From contig NZ_JASJUU010000008.1 in assembly GCF_030125375.1 (NCBI RefSeq), positions 121,384-185,383 of the forward strand: a DNA stretch of 64,000 nucleotides, written 5' to 3'. Positions 28,038 to 38,242 of this stretch are shown here, piece after piece. Below the pieces are notes generated by a model. It searched no databases. It was not told the DNA's origin and saw only the letters and a program-made list of their open reading frames with translations. Position 1 is the stretch's first letter, and each line of letters begins with the position of its first letter. The position numbers and the translations under genes were made by a program. The DNA is from Pseudoalteromonas umbrosa (GTDB taxonomy: Bacteria; Pseudomonadota; Gammaproteobacteria; Enterobacterales; Alteromonadaceae).

Positions 28038-28546
28038 CAAAACGGCCTTCGGATCACCTTAAAACATTTATGCATTACTATTTAATGAATCAGATAATGA
28101 TCTTAACTTTAAAACTAGCTTGCTGCCACTTTAGACTCTCAGATAGAACCTCTTAAATTTAAATTCCCCATCACTGAGCTTCCTGAATTAATAACTGCTT
28201 CATCAGCCTAAGCTTTACTCCTCGATTCAATTAAATAAACGCTGCTCAGACTTGCACTTGCCTCAGGATAAAGTAAAAACACACTGTAGCGTGTCCTTTC
28301 ATCTTTTATTGAGTATTTTTATATATTAAACAGTCTAATAAACACTTCGTCTCCAATTAATAAATAGCCTACACGTTTATAAAACAGGTTTTAATTATTG
28401 GTTTTTTTTTAATTATTAAATATTACTAGAACGATATATAAAAATTTTGGCAATACTTTTACCCATAAAGGCAATATTATATTAGTATAACTATTCAACA
28501 TCCCCAGTTTTTATTTTTAAATTTATAGCTAACAATAGGATTTAAC
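28038..28546. other. Intergenic region between the two protease genes
   Basis: About 510 AT-rich bases. Nothing recognised as a gene; it must carry the promoter of the second protease, so the paralogues are probably transcribed separately. No ribosomal or transposon remnant seen. Confidence 0.5.
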
Positions 28547-30844
28547 ATGAGCGTTAAGATGAAAGGATTGCTTCTTATCGTGACTGCTATCGCTCCAGTC
28601 ATTGGTAATGCAACAGAATATAGTACTTTAGAACGAATCATACATACGCCAAGCTTACAACAGCATGTAACGCCGTATATAGTTGGTGGCGGTGAAACAA
28701 AGCCCTTTAACTATCCATTCGTTGGCAGTCTACAAAAAGAAGGTCGTCATCAATGTGGTGTTTCTTTTATCGGAGAAAATAGAGTACTTACCGCTGCGCA
28801 CTGTGTTGTGTCAGGCTCATTTAGCGACTTTAGAGTCAAATTTGAAGGACATGACCTCACCGATGAATCCCAATGGCAAACCTATAGAGTCCATGAAGTC
28901 ATTTGGCATGATGAATATAATTGGGAATATAGAGAAAATAACGACATTGCGATTTTGGAGCTTGATCGACCTGTTGAAAATATCACTCCTATAACCCTTG
29001 CAGATAAGGGGATTAGAGATAGCCTTGTTGCAGGCGAAACATTAAAAGTAATGGGATGGGGGCGACTCAGTCACGGCGGAGATGCTCCCCAAAAAATGCA
29101 TGAAGTCGATTTACAATACGTTCCTAATGAAGTATGTAATGATAATAACCATTATGATGGTGATATCACAGAGTCAATGATGTGTGCAGGAGTACCAGCC
29201 GGTGATAAAAGCCCTTGCAATGGAGACAGTGGTGGACCTTTAGTTGTGAAAAAGGAAGGTGAATGGGTCCAAGTCGGCATCGTCAGTTGGGGTTATGCCT
29301 GCGGAGCGCCAAATAAACCTGGTGTTTTTGCAGATGTGGCTGCGCTTTCGATGTGGCACCTTGGAAAAACTTTAGAATTTGGGTTTGATACGAAAATACT
29401 GAACTCATTCAAAGAAAAACAGCCATCTTCTACTTTCTCAGGCACATTTAGAAACACCTTAAGCTACCCTATTAGCATTTCCAACTTTGCGATTGCAAAC
29501 TATCCTGATTACCCAAATTTAAATTTATCAAATGCTGAGCTTATTGAGCAAACCTGTGCTAATTCAACTTTAGAGTCTGAACAAGAGTGCCAGTTTACCG
29601 TGCTAACTAAGGATCAATATGCCTATGGCAGCTATCTTATGGAAGTTGATATAGACTCACCATCAGAAGGATACTTTTCTGAGTTTTTAACATACTACAA
29701 AACATCAGAACCCGACTCTAACTTTAATCAACACTTATCCGCACCAACAAGTATTGATTGGTCAACCGGAGGGGATGCAAACTGGTATACAGAGACTACA
29801 GAATCCGGAGAACGGATATTGGTAAGTGGTGATATTACAGATCAAACCGATGACGCAAATTTGGATGGGTTTGAGCAAAAGTCATATGTGATGGCTGTTA
29901 TTAATGACCCTCATATTGCTTCAGTTAGCTTTGATTATCTTATCTCCAGTGAGTTTTATTCAGACCACATTACTGTCTTTCATAACAACAAAGAAATTCT
30001 CAAAGACAGTGGCTTAGATAATGACCTCAAACGTGTAAGTATTGAGCTCACAGATAACGAAAATCAAATTGTGATGATATACAAAAAAGACGCCTCATAT
30101 TCTGCTGGAAACGATAATGTCAAAATTCATAATTTCAATACCACCTTTACCAATAAAGCCCCTGTCGCTGAAATAATACAAGATAAAATCGATATTCGAA
30201 GTGAGCTAGATTACACGTTAGATGCTAGTAATTCATCTGACCCTGAAGACGACAAGCTCACTTTTACATGGATTGACTTAAACACACCTGACGATATTCT
30301 TAGCCAAGAGAAAACAATCACACTGACAGCCGACAAAGTCGCAGAAGACACAACAAAAGTCTACCAAGTGACCGTAACCGATGAATATGAGGCTTCAAGC
30401 GCCGCTTTAGTAACGGTCAACATCGCAAAAAACAATGCGCCTATTGTTGCTTTATCAAGTAACACGCTCGATGTAAGTCAGGGCGACAAAGTACTCATCA
30501 CCTCAGAATTCACTGACCCCGATGATGACAATTTAACCTACCAATGGTCGCAAACTTCAGGCACAGAAATCACACTGCCACAAAATACGCAAAACTTGGA
30601 GTTTAGTGCACCCAACGTGCTTCAGAATGAAACGCTCACTTTTTTGCTCACCGTAACCGATGACTTTGGTCTTGCGAGCTCAGAGCACATCGATATCAAA
30701 GTTAGTGCACCTGAAGTAACAGAAAGCAAACCCACGCCAACGGATAATGACAATAGTAGCGGAGGCTCACTCGGCTTTTTAAACTTATACATATTAGCTT
30801 TATTGCTGATGCAAAGGCGTAAACAAGCAAAAACAGTACACTAA
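28547..30844 (+). CDS. Second trypsin-fold protease with altered specificity pocket and GlyGly-CTERM tail
   Basis: Paralogue of the preceding protease with the same order: signal peptide (1-22), protease domain, two or three PKD-like repeats (DIRSELDYTLDASNSSDPEDD), and a Gly-Ser/membrane/basic tail (SSGGSLGFLNLYILALLLMQRRK). His (TAAHCV), Asp (NNDIAILEL) and Ser (CNGDSGGPL) are kept. Two differences stand out: the residue before IVGG is Tyr44 instead of Arg, and residue 189 is Ser (KSPCNGDSGG), as in chymotrypsin. It lacks one repeat relative to its sister. Confidence 0.88.
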   Translation: MSVKMKGLLLIVTAIAPVIGNATEYSTLERIIHTPSLQQHVTPYIVGGGETKPFNYPFVGSLQKEGRHQCGVSFIGENRVLTAAHCVVSGSFSDFRVKFEGHDLTDESQWQTYRVHEVIWHDEYNWEYRENNDIAILELDRPVENITPITLADKGIRDSLVAGETLKVMGWGRLSHGGDAPQKMHEVDLQYVPNEVCNDNNHYDGDITESMMCAGVPAGDKSPCNGDSGGPLVVKKEGEWVQVGIVSWGYACGAPNKPGVFADVAALSMWHLGKTLEFGFDTKILNSFKEKQPSSTFSGTFRNTLSYPISISNFAIANYPDYPNLNLSNAELIEQTCANSTLESEQECQFTVLTKDQYAYGSYLMEVDIDSPSEGYFSEFLTYYKTSEPDSNFNQHLSAPTSIDWSTGGDANWYTETTESGERILVSGDITDQTDDANLDGFEQKSYVMAVINDPHIASVSFDYLISSEFYSDHITVFHNNKEILKDSGLDNDLKRVSIELTDNENQIVMIYKKDASYSAGNDNVKIHNFNTTFTNKAPVAEIIQDKIDIRSELDYTLDASNSSDPEDDKLTFTWIDLNTPDDILSQEKTITLTADKVAEDTTKVYQVTVTDEYEASSAALVTVNIAKNNAPIVALSSNTLDVSQGDKVLITSEFTDPDDDNLTYQWSQTSGTEITLPQNTQNLEFSAPNVLQNETLTFLLTVTDDFGLASSEHIDIKVSAPEVTESKPTPTDNDNSSGGSLGFLNLYILALLLMQRRKQAKTVH

Positions 30845-30857
30845 ACCATTCCCACTA

Positions 30858-30890
30858 AATAGCCTTCATAATACCACTGAAGGCTATTTT
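30858..30890 (+). terminator. Rho-independent terminator
   Basis: AAATAGCCTTCA (30858-30869) pairs with TGAAGGCTATTT (30879-30890), T-rich at the end. The remaining 300 bases to 31190 show nothing further that I can name. Confidence 0.85.
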
Positions 30891-31190
30891 AAGTTCAAGA
30901 ATTGGAACAAACAGCACACACTAATTTAACTCGCTTCCAAAAACAAAAAGTTTACTAATGAGCAGTTTACTCTCACCTAATCACATTTCTATCTCACAGA
31001 ACTCGCCACCTTCTCAAGTAGCTAACGCCGTACTAATTCATTTTTAAAATGAGAGTATCGATTTAAAAATGCTTTGCATTATGCGATAACAGAAAAACAC
31101 AATTTTAAAACTTCATATTATTCAACACTTTACCTTTGGCATCAGGATTGCAAACAGTTAAACCAGCAAAATTGCATCTTGGAGAAAGTC

Positions 31191-33257
31191 ATGAAATACA
31201 AACTATTGAGCTTGTGCCTACTGTCTGCTGGCGTGAATGCAGCACCTTTCGATACTTGCCCTTCTAAAGCATTTTTAGTGCAAGGAAACACAGCCGCCAT
31301 TTACGGCGTTAACTTAGTATCCGGTGCGTATACAGAATTTGCACCAAACGTTGGCACCAATAACAAGCTCAACGGGTTTGGTTTTAACCTCCATGACCGT
31401 TATCTTTATGGCTGGGATTACAGCCGCAAAGATATTGGCCGCGTCGGTAACGACTACACATTAGAGCCTCTAACCACTGTTGGCTTTCCAGACACCAACT
31501 TTTACGTCGGCGATGTAGCGATCCACGAAAACGCTTATTATGTCTATAGAAAAGGCAGTTCTTACGGCTTGTATCGCGTATCCCTTGACGAATCAAGCAA
31601 TGATTATTTACAAGCAACACGAGTCATTAATGGTGGTGACCTTAATTTAAACATTTTCGATATGGCGTTTGCACCTAACGGCGAAGCTGGTATGGCATAC
31701 AGTGTTGATAGCAACGGTAATTTGCACCGCATCAACGCAATAACAGGCTCCAGCACTGTCCTAGGCAACGTAGGCCAATCAGGCACCTTTGGCGCAGTAT
31801 ATTTTGATGTCGATAACAACTTCTACATCAGCCGAAATCAAGATGGCCATATCTATCAAGTAAATATTGAAGACCCTGCTGATACACAGCTTTTCGCATA
31901 TGGCCCAAGCTCTGGATCCAATGACGGCGCACGCTGTGCAACAGCTCCAATTATTGATGAAAGTGAAGACCCAACCATGGACTATGGCGATGCGCCAGAG
32001 AGCTACGGTACCTCTTTAGCTGAAAATGGTGCTCGTCATGTTGCAGGAGACCTTTACTTCGGCGATGGTGTCAGTGCAGAGCACTTGCCAAAAGCGCAAG
32101 ATGATGACGATGGCGTTAGCTTCGTCACAAGCATAGAAACCGGATATGACGCACTCATTTCATTTACATTGTCTACCAACGGCTATGTCAACGCATGGGT
32201 AGACTGGAATCAAGACGGTGAATTTCAATCTTCTGAGCGCATTATTAACGAGTTATCAGGCGTAGCAGGCGAAAACCGCGTGTTAATCCCCGTGCCTGTA
32301 GATGCTTTAGAAGGTAATACATGGGCTCGCTTCAGAGTGTCTAACAACCAAGATATCGCGCCAACAGGGGGCGTAGACAATGGCGAAGTTGAAGATATCG
32401 CAGTTTCCGTAGTAGCAAGCAGTTTAATTGAGTCATCAACGGCTTGGCAAACAGCGGCATTTGAAGACTTATGGCCGCAAAAAGGCGATTATGATTTCAA
32501 CGATGTAGTCGTGAGATACAGAGCAACAACCGGCCAAATTGGTAATCAAATCGTGCAATATAAAGTAGAAGGCGCTTTAGTTGCCGTCGGTGCAGGCTAT
32601 CACAATGCATTTGCGCTGCGCTTTAAAGACATAGCACGCAACCATGTTAATGAGTCACAAATTAAGTTGACTATCGATGGTGTTGAGGCGCAAAACAGTC
32701 CGCTTGAAGCAAATAGAAACGAAGCCATTGCCGTTATTTTTGCAAATACTAGAGAGATGGTACCAACACAGGAAGGCTGCAAATTCTTCCGAACAGAAGA
32801 AGGCTGTAGTGATATTCAACGCGCGCCAATTCCATTCGAACTGACGCTACCGTTATCAACAACCTACAGTGCGAGCGTAGCAACTTTGGACAAGCTCGAC
32901 CCATTCATTTTCGCAGTCAATGGTCATTATCACGGCCCATATGTAGATAGCAATAATGGTCGCGGGTGGGAAGTGCATTTGAAAAACCAGACACCAACAG
33001 AGGCCTTTGACAGCAGCTATCTAGACCAAGGTGACGATACGTCATCGACAAATGGATACTTCCAAACGGGTACTGGTTTACCGTGGGCACTGATAATCGA
33101 TACCGATTGGCAACACCCAAAAGAAAGAGTTGATATGTCCATTGCATACCCACAATTTGCAGAGTTCGCATCATCAGCAGGCCAAAACAACGTGACTTGG
33201 TTCGAAAACCCTGTCGCAAACTACCAATACACTATCAGCAGCGCATCACAGAACTAG
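31191..33257 (+). CDS. Exported GEVED/LruC-domain protein with beta-propeller N-terminus
   Basis: ATG 31191 is used: GGAGAAAG precedes it and MKYKLLSLCLLSAGVNA is a signal peptide; the longer frame from 31074 has neither. Residues 25-250 resemble the N-terminal propeller-like domain of LruC proteins (AFLVQGNTAAIYGVNLVSG). GEVED domain at about 260-410 (DYGDAPESYGT, AWVDWNQDGEF, DNGEVEDIAVSV). LruC domain at about 415-680 (AFEDLWPQKGDYDFNDVVV). Such proteins are extracellular or outer-membrane-associated, of unknown function. A lipoprotein gene follows by nine bases. Confidence 0.85.
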   Translation: MKYKLLSLCLLSAGVNAAPFDTCPSKAFLVQGNTAAIYGVNLVSGAYTEFAPNVGTNNKLNGFGFNLHDRYLYGWDYSRKDIGRVGNDYTLEPLTTVGFPDTNFYVGDVAIHENAYYVYRKGSSYGLYRVSLDESSNDYLQATRVINGGDLNLNIFDMAFAPNGEAGMAYSVDSNGNLHRINAITGSSTVLGNVGQSGTFGAVYFDVDNNFYISRNQDGHIYQVNIEDPADTQLFAYGPSSGSNDGARCATAPIIDESEDPTMDYGDAPESYGTSLAENGARHVAGDLYFGDGVSAEHLPKAQDDDDGVSFVTSIETGYDALISFTLSTNGYVNAWVDWNQDGEFQSSERIINELSGVAGENRVLIPVPVDALEGNTWARFRVSNNQDIAPTGGVDNGEVEDIAVSVVASSLIESSTAWQTAAFEDLWPQKGDYDFNDVVVRYRATTGQIGNQIVQYKVEGALVAVGAGYHNAFALRFKDIARNHVNESQIKLTIDGVEAQNSPLEANRNEAIAVIFANTREMVPTQEGCKFFRTEEGCSDIQRAPIPFELTLPLSTTYSASVATLDKLDPFIFAVNGHYHGPYVDSNNGRGWEVHLKNQTPTEAFDSSYLDQGDDTSSTNGYFQTGTGLPWALIIDTDWQHPKERVDMSIAYPQFAEFASSAGQNNVTWFENPVANYQYTISSASQN

Positions 33258-33266
33258 GAGCAGACC

Positions 33267-33803
33267 ATGAACAAGTTAATTATCACTCTAATGACATTAG
33301 TACTTACAGCATGTGGCGGCGGTTCTGGTGGCTCGGAAGGTCAAAGTAACCCTAGCGCAGCAACTTCAAGCAGTAGTAATGCGGCAGCGCCCGCGCCAGC
33401 GACAACCAGTACAAGTACACCAACAACGGCAGAGCAAGATACGACTGATACTGGCGATACAGTAGTGGCACAACCTCAAGGTGAAGGTATGGATAGTATG
33501 GATGTAGATGTGGCATTTGATTTCAGAAGCAACGTGGCGGTCGAGGTAACCTTAAGCGAAAATGTAGTCAGTGAACGCGCTTTCATCAATATCTGCAAGC
33601 AAGGTGAAAGTATCACAAACGCTGATAACTGCTTCTTAAGAGCGCCGTTGGACAGCAATGGTTTTACAACACAAATACAGCTACCGCATGCAGATCAAAA
33701 GCTTAAAGCCGAGATATGGTTCTACAGCACATCGAAAGAGCCTTTGGTATACAACTGGGAAGTAGATGCCAGTCAACAAACACAAACTTGGGTAATCAAC
33801 TAA
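33267..33803 (+). CDS. Lipoprotein in operon with the LruC protein
   Basis: Lipobox LVLTAC (Cys16) followed by a long Ser/Thr/Ala/Pro linker (about 20-80) and a compact strand-rich domain (about 85-178, VDVAFDFRSNVAVEVTLSENV) with two cysteines (NICKQGES, DNCFLRAP). GGAG precedes ATG nine bases after the LruC stop. This small lipoprotein often accompanies LruC genes in marine gammaproteobacteria from memory; its role is unknown, perhaps anchoring or display. Confidence 0.75.
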   Translation: MNKLIITLMTLVLTACGGGSGGSEGQSNPSAATSSSSNAAAPAPATTSTSTPTTAEQDTTDTGDTVVAQPQGEGMDSMDVDVAFDFRSNVAVEVTLSENVVSERAFINICKQGESITNADNCFLRAPLDSNGFTTQIQLPHADQKLKAEIWFYSTSKEPLVYNWEVDASQQTQTWVIN

Positions 33804-33817
33804 CTCCAATTTGCTCA

Positions 33818-33846
33818 GGGGGCATGAAATCATGCCTCCTACATTT
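33818..33846 (+). terminator. Rho-independent terminator
   Basis: AGGGGGCATGA and TCATGCCTCCT form a long stem with an AA loop, followed by ACATTTTCATT. Confidence 0.8.
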
Positions 33847-33907
33847 TCATTCCTAAAGCCTTCCCCAAAAGATCATCAAGCAACATCACCGACCTTTCAA
33901 CCAATAT

Positions 33908-35614
33908 TCAAATTAGGCGACTAATCGCCTTAAACATTGAATACATAGCGACAGGCTTACCGATGTGATCGGCAAACCCCAAAGCTTTATAATGTGCGAT
34001 ATCTTGGGGCATTACATTGGCGGTTAGCGCAATGATGGGCACATTTGAGTTTACTTTATGAATTAACGCGAAGGCTTCCAGCCCATCCATTTCAGGCATT
34101 TGAATATCCATCAGCACGATATCATAGCGTGCCTTCTCAAACGCCTGCACAGCTAACCAGCCATTTTCAACCAAATCGACTTGCGCCCCTGTTTTTTCCA
34201 GCATCTTTTCAATGACGAGTTGATTTACTTTATTATCTTCAGCAATTAGCACCTTAATACTCGAGAAGTCAGGTAGCGTATCTTTGTCAGACTTTGCACC
34301 TACCTTATTAGAATCAGCTTGTGCCAAGGGCAAAGTCACCGCTATTTGTGTGCCTTTACCTTCCTCGCTGGCAATATCTATCTCCCCTTTCATCAAATTG
34401 ACGAGACTTGAAGTAATCGCCAAGCCAAGCCCCGTTCCACCATATTTTCGAGTTGTAGACGAGTCTGCTTGCTTAAAGCGGCTAAAAATAGACTTTTGCG
34501 TCTCTTGGTTCATTCCGATACCCGTATCTATCACCACAATAGATAACCCGTTGCGTCCTTGGTCCTGCATCGTTTTAACTTTAATTTGAATACCACCAGC
34601 ATGAGTAAACTTGACAGCATTTGACACTAAATTAAGTAAAATTTGCCGAACCCGCACTGCGTCACCTAGCCAGATTGGATGACAGCTCTTCTCAATGTCT
34701 GTTTCAACAGTGATCGACTTCTCGTGCGTTGCACTTTTTAAATCCGCGACCACCGACTCTACGGTTTCTAATATCGAAAAAGGCGCAACTTCCAATTCTA
34801 ACTTGTGTGCCTCGATTTTCGAAAAATCTAATATATCGTTAATAACGGTCAGTAAAGACTTTGCAGAATACATGGCCTTTGAAACTAGGTGCTTAGACTC
34901 GGTATCTAGGTTACCTTGCTCTAGCAACTGCAATGTCCCCAAAATGCCATTCATTGGGGTTCGGATCTCATGACTCATATTGGCTAAAAACTCACTTTTA
35001 GCACGAGACCCCTGCTCTGCCTTATTTTTTGCTTCTATTAATGCTTGATTTTGTTTGCGCATTTTATCGCGAGAACGTTTTAATTGACCTGAATACTTTC
35101 GATTAAAAAACCCCACGTTACAGCAATATAAATAAATACTTGAAGCCGCAACAACTTGAGTTATAAGCGGTGATTGCTCAACAAAATCAAACCCCAATAA
35201 AAGCCCACCTGATATGCCTCCTACTATTAAACAAGCACTACAGCTGTAAAACCGCTTTATCCCACCTAATATTAAGCTATTGAGAGAGTTGACAATTAAT
35301 AGCGCAAACACCACCCAAACCTGAAAGCCCACAACCGCAAACCAAGTACCATAAAACAATGCATCAAGGTGTAAATTGGAATACTCTGCGGCCTTTTCAT
35401 CAGACACTACTCGGCTGTGAAAGCGGGCTAAGTGAGGCCAAATAAGGCAATTTAAAATGATAAAGACAATATAGGTTGGTGTTAGATTGGCATACAGCGC
35501 CCCAACCAACATCACTGCCATAAGTACGCCACCGATTACTCGAGGTGCATAATTTTGCTTTGCCAACGAAGGCTTGTGTTCGGCAGTTTTTCTTTTTGTT
35601 TGAGCAGACGTCAT
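33908..35614 (-). CDS. Hybrid sensor histidine kinase with receiver domain
   Basis: Five or six membrane segments in residues 20-180 form an integral sensor. A coiled linker leads to H-box FLANMSHEIRTPMNGILG, N-box LNLVSNAVKFTH, and G-box GTGLGLAITSSL. The C-terminal receiver (about 450-568) has EDNKVNQL, phospho-Asp in VLMDIQMPEMDG and Lys in HIGKPVAM. No Hpt domain or output domain follows, so it must phosphorylate a separate Hpt protein or regulator elsewhere. No partner nearby. Confidence 0.93.
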   Translation of the reverse strand: MTSAQTKRKTAEHKPSLAKQNYAPRVIGGVLMAVMLVGALYANLTPTYIVFIILNCLIWPHLARFHSRVVSDEKAAEYSNLHLDALFYGTWFAVVGFQVWVVFALLIVNSLNSLILGGIKRFYSCSACLIVGGISGGLLLGFDFVEQSPLITQVVAASSIYLYCCNVGFFNRKYSGQLKRSRDKMRKQNQALIEAKNKAEQGSRAKSEFLANMSHEIRTPMNGILGTLQLLEQGNLDTESKHLVSKAMYSAKSLLTVINDILDFSKIEAHKLELEVAPFSILETVESVVADLKSATHEKSITVETDIEKSCHPIWLGDAVRVRQILLNLVSNAVKFTHAGGIQIKVKTMQDQGRNGLSIVVIDTGIGMNQETQKSIFSRFKQADSSTTRKYGGTGLGLAITSSLVNLMKGEIDIASEEGKGTQIAVTLPLAQADSNKVGAKSDKDTLPDFSSIKVLIAEDNKVNQLVIEKMLEKTGAQVDLVENGWLAVQAFEKARYDIVLMDIQMPEMDGLEAFALIHKVNSNVPIIALTANVMPQDIAHYKALGFADHIGKPVAMYSMFKAISRLI

Positions 35615-35723
35615 GTCAAAGGTTTCTGTCTAAGCGCAGCTTATCCTTTAATTTTATACACTAAATCACGCATTATTATCTATTTTTTAACTTAATTTGT
35701 TAAAAAGTTTCTTTGAAAAGCAC

Positions 35724-35748
35724 CTCATAGCTGCCTCACGCCTATGAG
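35724..35748 (-). terminator. Hairpin after the small membrane protein gene
   Basis: CTCATAG and CTATGAG pair perfectly around an 11-base loop. On the minus strand GTGCTTTTC follows. Weak terminator candidate separating 35767-36099 from the hybrid kinase. Confidence 0.4.
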
Positions 35749-35766
35749 AGCCCTCTCTTGACGGGT

Positions 35767-36099
35767 TCAAAATAACATAGATAAGGCATGTAACGTCATG
35801 ACAATAGCCAAACTCAGCGCTCCCCCCACTCCAAGCCTTGAGGCGTGGCTTTTCGATTTAGTTCTTGCCCATACAAACCAAATCATAAGAGAGTAAAGCA
35901 GAATTTCGCTTAAATATTTAGTCGATAACACACTGATTGATAGATCAGTTTGCCAAAATGCCGGAGGTAAGCTCAAAAAAAGCCAAGACCAACTCAACTG
36001 GTAAAGGACGCTTATTGGTATAAAGCATAAAATTACCGCTTTCCATAACGGGTAAACGATTGCTTTATGCTCTTCAAGATTCGTCTTGTCTTTACTCAA
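35767..36099 (-). CDS. Small membrane protein, unknown function (110 aa)
   Basis: Three hydrophobic segments (about residues 18-38, 58-80, 90-110) with a charged N-terminus (MSKDKTNLEEHK) facing the cytoplasm by the positive-inside rule. No family recognised. On the same strand as the serine hydrolase upstream (gap 78 bases), so it could be the second gene of that transcript. Confidence 0.55.
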   Translation of the reverse strand: MSKDKTNLEEHKAIVYPLWKAVILCFIPISVLYQLSWSWLFLSLPPAFWQTDLSISVLSTKYLSEILLYSLMIWFVWARTKSKSHASRLGVGGALSLAIVMTLHALSMLF

Positions 36100-36177
36100 G
36101 CTTGAATAAACCTCTTACTGGATAAGGATAAAACAAGTATTTTACCCTTCTATTTATCATTTACATCTTCAACTTAC

Positions 36178-37542
36178 TTATAGTTTAACGTAAGCGGCTT
36201 GTTCACCATGGATAAGGTGCGTTGGCACTAGCTTAATTTTGTTAGCATTTTCCCGTAAAGTAAAATAATGTTCTGTACATTCATAGGAGTAAGCGTTGTT
36301 CTCTCGCGGTATAATAAGACGTTTTTCCTCTCCCTCATGTTGAGAATAAAGACGATTGTTTTCAAACGTAATAGAAAGGGTTTGGGAGTCTATGGAGCGA
36401 TAATCGCCCACCAATTTTTCAGCCAATGAGGTTATTTTGTCTTCGTCTTTGATCGGCTTTGGAGACAGCTCAAGCGTAATGGCAACCATATCGAGCAATG
36501 CAAGACCCGGAAAGTACTTATCTTGGTTACTCATTCCGGTGGCGACCAAGTCATGTTCAGGCAAATACACATGCCAAGTAAAAAAGCCAGGCACCATACC
36601 AGCATGGTTGTAACTTATCTCTCCCCCTAATTTAAAGACATTCAGCCCCAATCCATAATTTACAGTTGAGTTATCATTGAGTCGCACTTTTTGGGTCATT
36701 AAGTTCAAACTTTTTTCACTGACAACTTGCCCAGACATCAAGGCTTTATTCCATACCTTCATATCTTGTAAAGTAGAAGCGATAGCGCCTGATGCGTGGA
36801 TCCAGCTACGATCCACTTTCCATGCCCTGTCTTTTGATTTTTCTGCTTTAATGTGCTTTTTGGGTGCATCAAAGTTGGTCGTATATCCAACCACGTCATT
36901 CACACGTATCCCTTGTGTGACAACAAATGTATTGTCCATCCCCAAGGGCTTAAAAAATGTATCTTGCATATACTGGTTATAAGGCATACCAGCGGATACC
37001 TCTATTGCTTTGCCTAACAGGATATAGCCTAAATTAGAATAGACATGTGCATCTCCCGAGTTAAAACTCAGCGGCAGCCTCGTAATGATCTTAATCACTT
37101 TATCTAGTGATGCATAGTTTCCCCAGACATTGTTCACTGTAGGGTCACCTAAGTAATCGGATAGGCCAGACGTGTGGGTTAATAAGCTAAAAAGCGTTAA
37201 ACCTCTATACTTAGGATTAATATCAGGAATAAACTTCCCTATCGGATCTTGCAAAGACAAGGTGTTATTTTCAGCCAACTTTAAAATGGCAGCGGCCGTG
37301 AACATTTTTGTCACAGATCCTATCTGCATTACATCATTTATCTTAAGCGGTCTTTTTGTCTTAAGATCTGCCAAACCGGCTGCACCGCTATATATGACTT
37401 CATCGGATTGCACCAGCTGGACAATCAACCCCGGTTCATCAGCAGCACTGTGACACTGTAAAACTGCATCAAACTCTCTGTCATCTGCATGACTAGTAAA
37501 TGCACATAGCCCTAAACATATACTTAGTACACTCTTTTTCAT
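36178..37542 (-). CDS. Exported beta-lactamase-fold serine hydrolase (class C/PBP4*-like)
   Basis: Signal peptide 1-19. The serine beta-lactamase family motifs appear in order: SxxK in GSVTKMFTAAAIL, YxN in VYSNLGYILLG, and HxG in YNHAGMVPGFF. 454 residues with a C-terminal strand-rich extension of about 100. Family members include esterases, D-aminopeptidases and peptidoglycan hydrolases; true beta-lactamase activity is not implied. Periplasmic by its signal. Confidence 0.85.
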   Translation of the reverse strand: MKKSVLSICLGLCAFTSHADDREFDAVLQCHSAADEPGLIVQLVQSDEVIYSGAAGLADLKTKRPLKINDVMQIGSVTKMFTAAAILKLAENNTLSLQDPIGKFIPDINPKYRGLTLFSLLTHTSGLSDYLGDPTVNNVWGNYASLDKVIKIITRLPLSFNSGDAHVYSNLGYILLGKAIEVSAGMPYNQYMQDTFFKPLGMDNTFVVTQGIRVNDVVGYTTNFDAPKKHIKAEKSKDRAWKVDRSWIHASGAIASTLQDMKVWNKALMSGQVVSEKSLNLMTQKVRLNDNSTVNYGLGLNVFKLGGEISYNHAGMVPGFFTWHVYLPEHDLVATGMSNQDKYFPGLALLDMVAITLELSPKPIKDEDKITSLAEKLVGDYRSIDSQTLSITFENNRLYSQHEGEEKRLIIPRENNAYSYECTEHYFTLRENANKIKLVPTHLIHGEQAAYVKL

Positions 37543-37677
37543 CTTAATTCATATCCTTTGGGTCTTGTTATTGTTGTGACCGAGCTATAACGTGCAAAAG
37601 TGATAAAAAGGGTGAAAATTTATTTATAACCTACTTTGACCCACAAAACAAAGTAACGATATTGGCACAAGACCGCG

Positions 37678-38115
37678 TTACCTTGCCTTTAAGCGACTTA
37701 GCTCTAACTGCCTCATTGGCATAGCGTCAATGTCTCGATATATGGTGTTTTCATTCAAGTTTTCAAATCTATAACTTGCTTTTATAGTGCCATCCAAGCC
37801 AATTAAATGCGCTGTACTTTCAGGCATGTCATCGCAAAGTTGAAACTCCAAAGGACTCGATTGCATATAACCTTTATTGAGTTCAAAAGCACCAAAATAT
37901 GAGTTTGAAAAAATCCGTAACCGCCGTTTATCTAACTCCTGATGATTGAATTTCGCAGCCAAACGCGTCAGATTACGCTCTTGCAGAGCACACACAACCA
38001 GAGCTCTACTTTGCCACCGCAATTGCTCTAATGTAGATATATCAGCCCAAGCGGGATAAACCATGCCAAGCTTGATAGCGACCACCAGATGAAATACTGT
38101 TTTATTTAAAAGCAT
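37678..38115 (-). CDS. Exported DUF4174-like protein
   Basis: Start placed at ATG 38115 because GGGAGG sits just before it (a TTG at 38127 overlaps that site). Signal peptide about 1-24 (ending YPAWA). The body LRWQSRALVVCALQERN... and HLIGLDGTIKASYRFEN resembles DUF4174, a thioredoxin-like domain in which the protein describes its own reduction or stress state; function not established. Located beside, and divergent from, the disulphide-reductase pair at 38243-40838, which suits an envelope thiol theme. Confidence 0.65.
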   Translation of the reverse strand: MLLNKTVFHLVVAIKLGMVYPAWADISTLEQLRWQSRALVVCALQERNLTRLAAKFNHQELDKRRLRIFSNSYFGAFELNKGYMQSSPLEFQLCDDMPESTAHLIGLDGTIKASYRFENLNENTIYRDIDAMPMRQLELSRLKAR

Positions 38116-38242
38116 ACTTCCTCCCAAAACGATTTAATACGTCTTGATTACATAGTAAGCTCATCAATACGGTCATTTTATGATCTAATTTTCTCTATAT
38201 TGGTATAACTATAATTAAAAAATAATAGGATAAAGCAGTGTC

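Noticed and set aside
36178-37542. Antibiotic-resistance beta-lactamase
   Set aside because: Motifs fit the wide serine hydrolase family; nothing specific to resistance enzymes.
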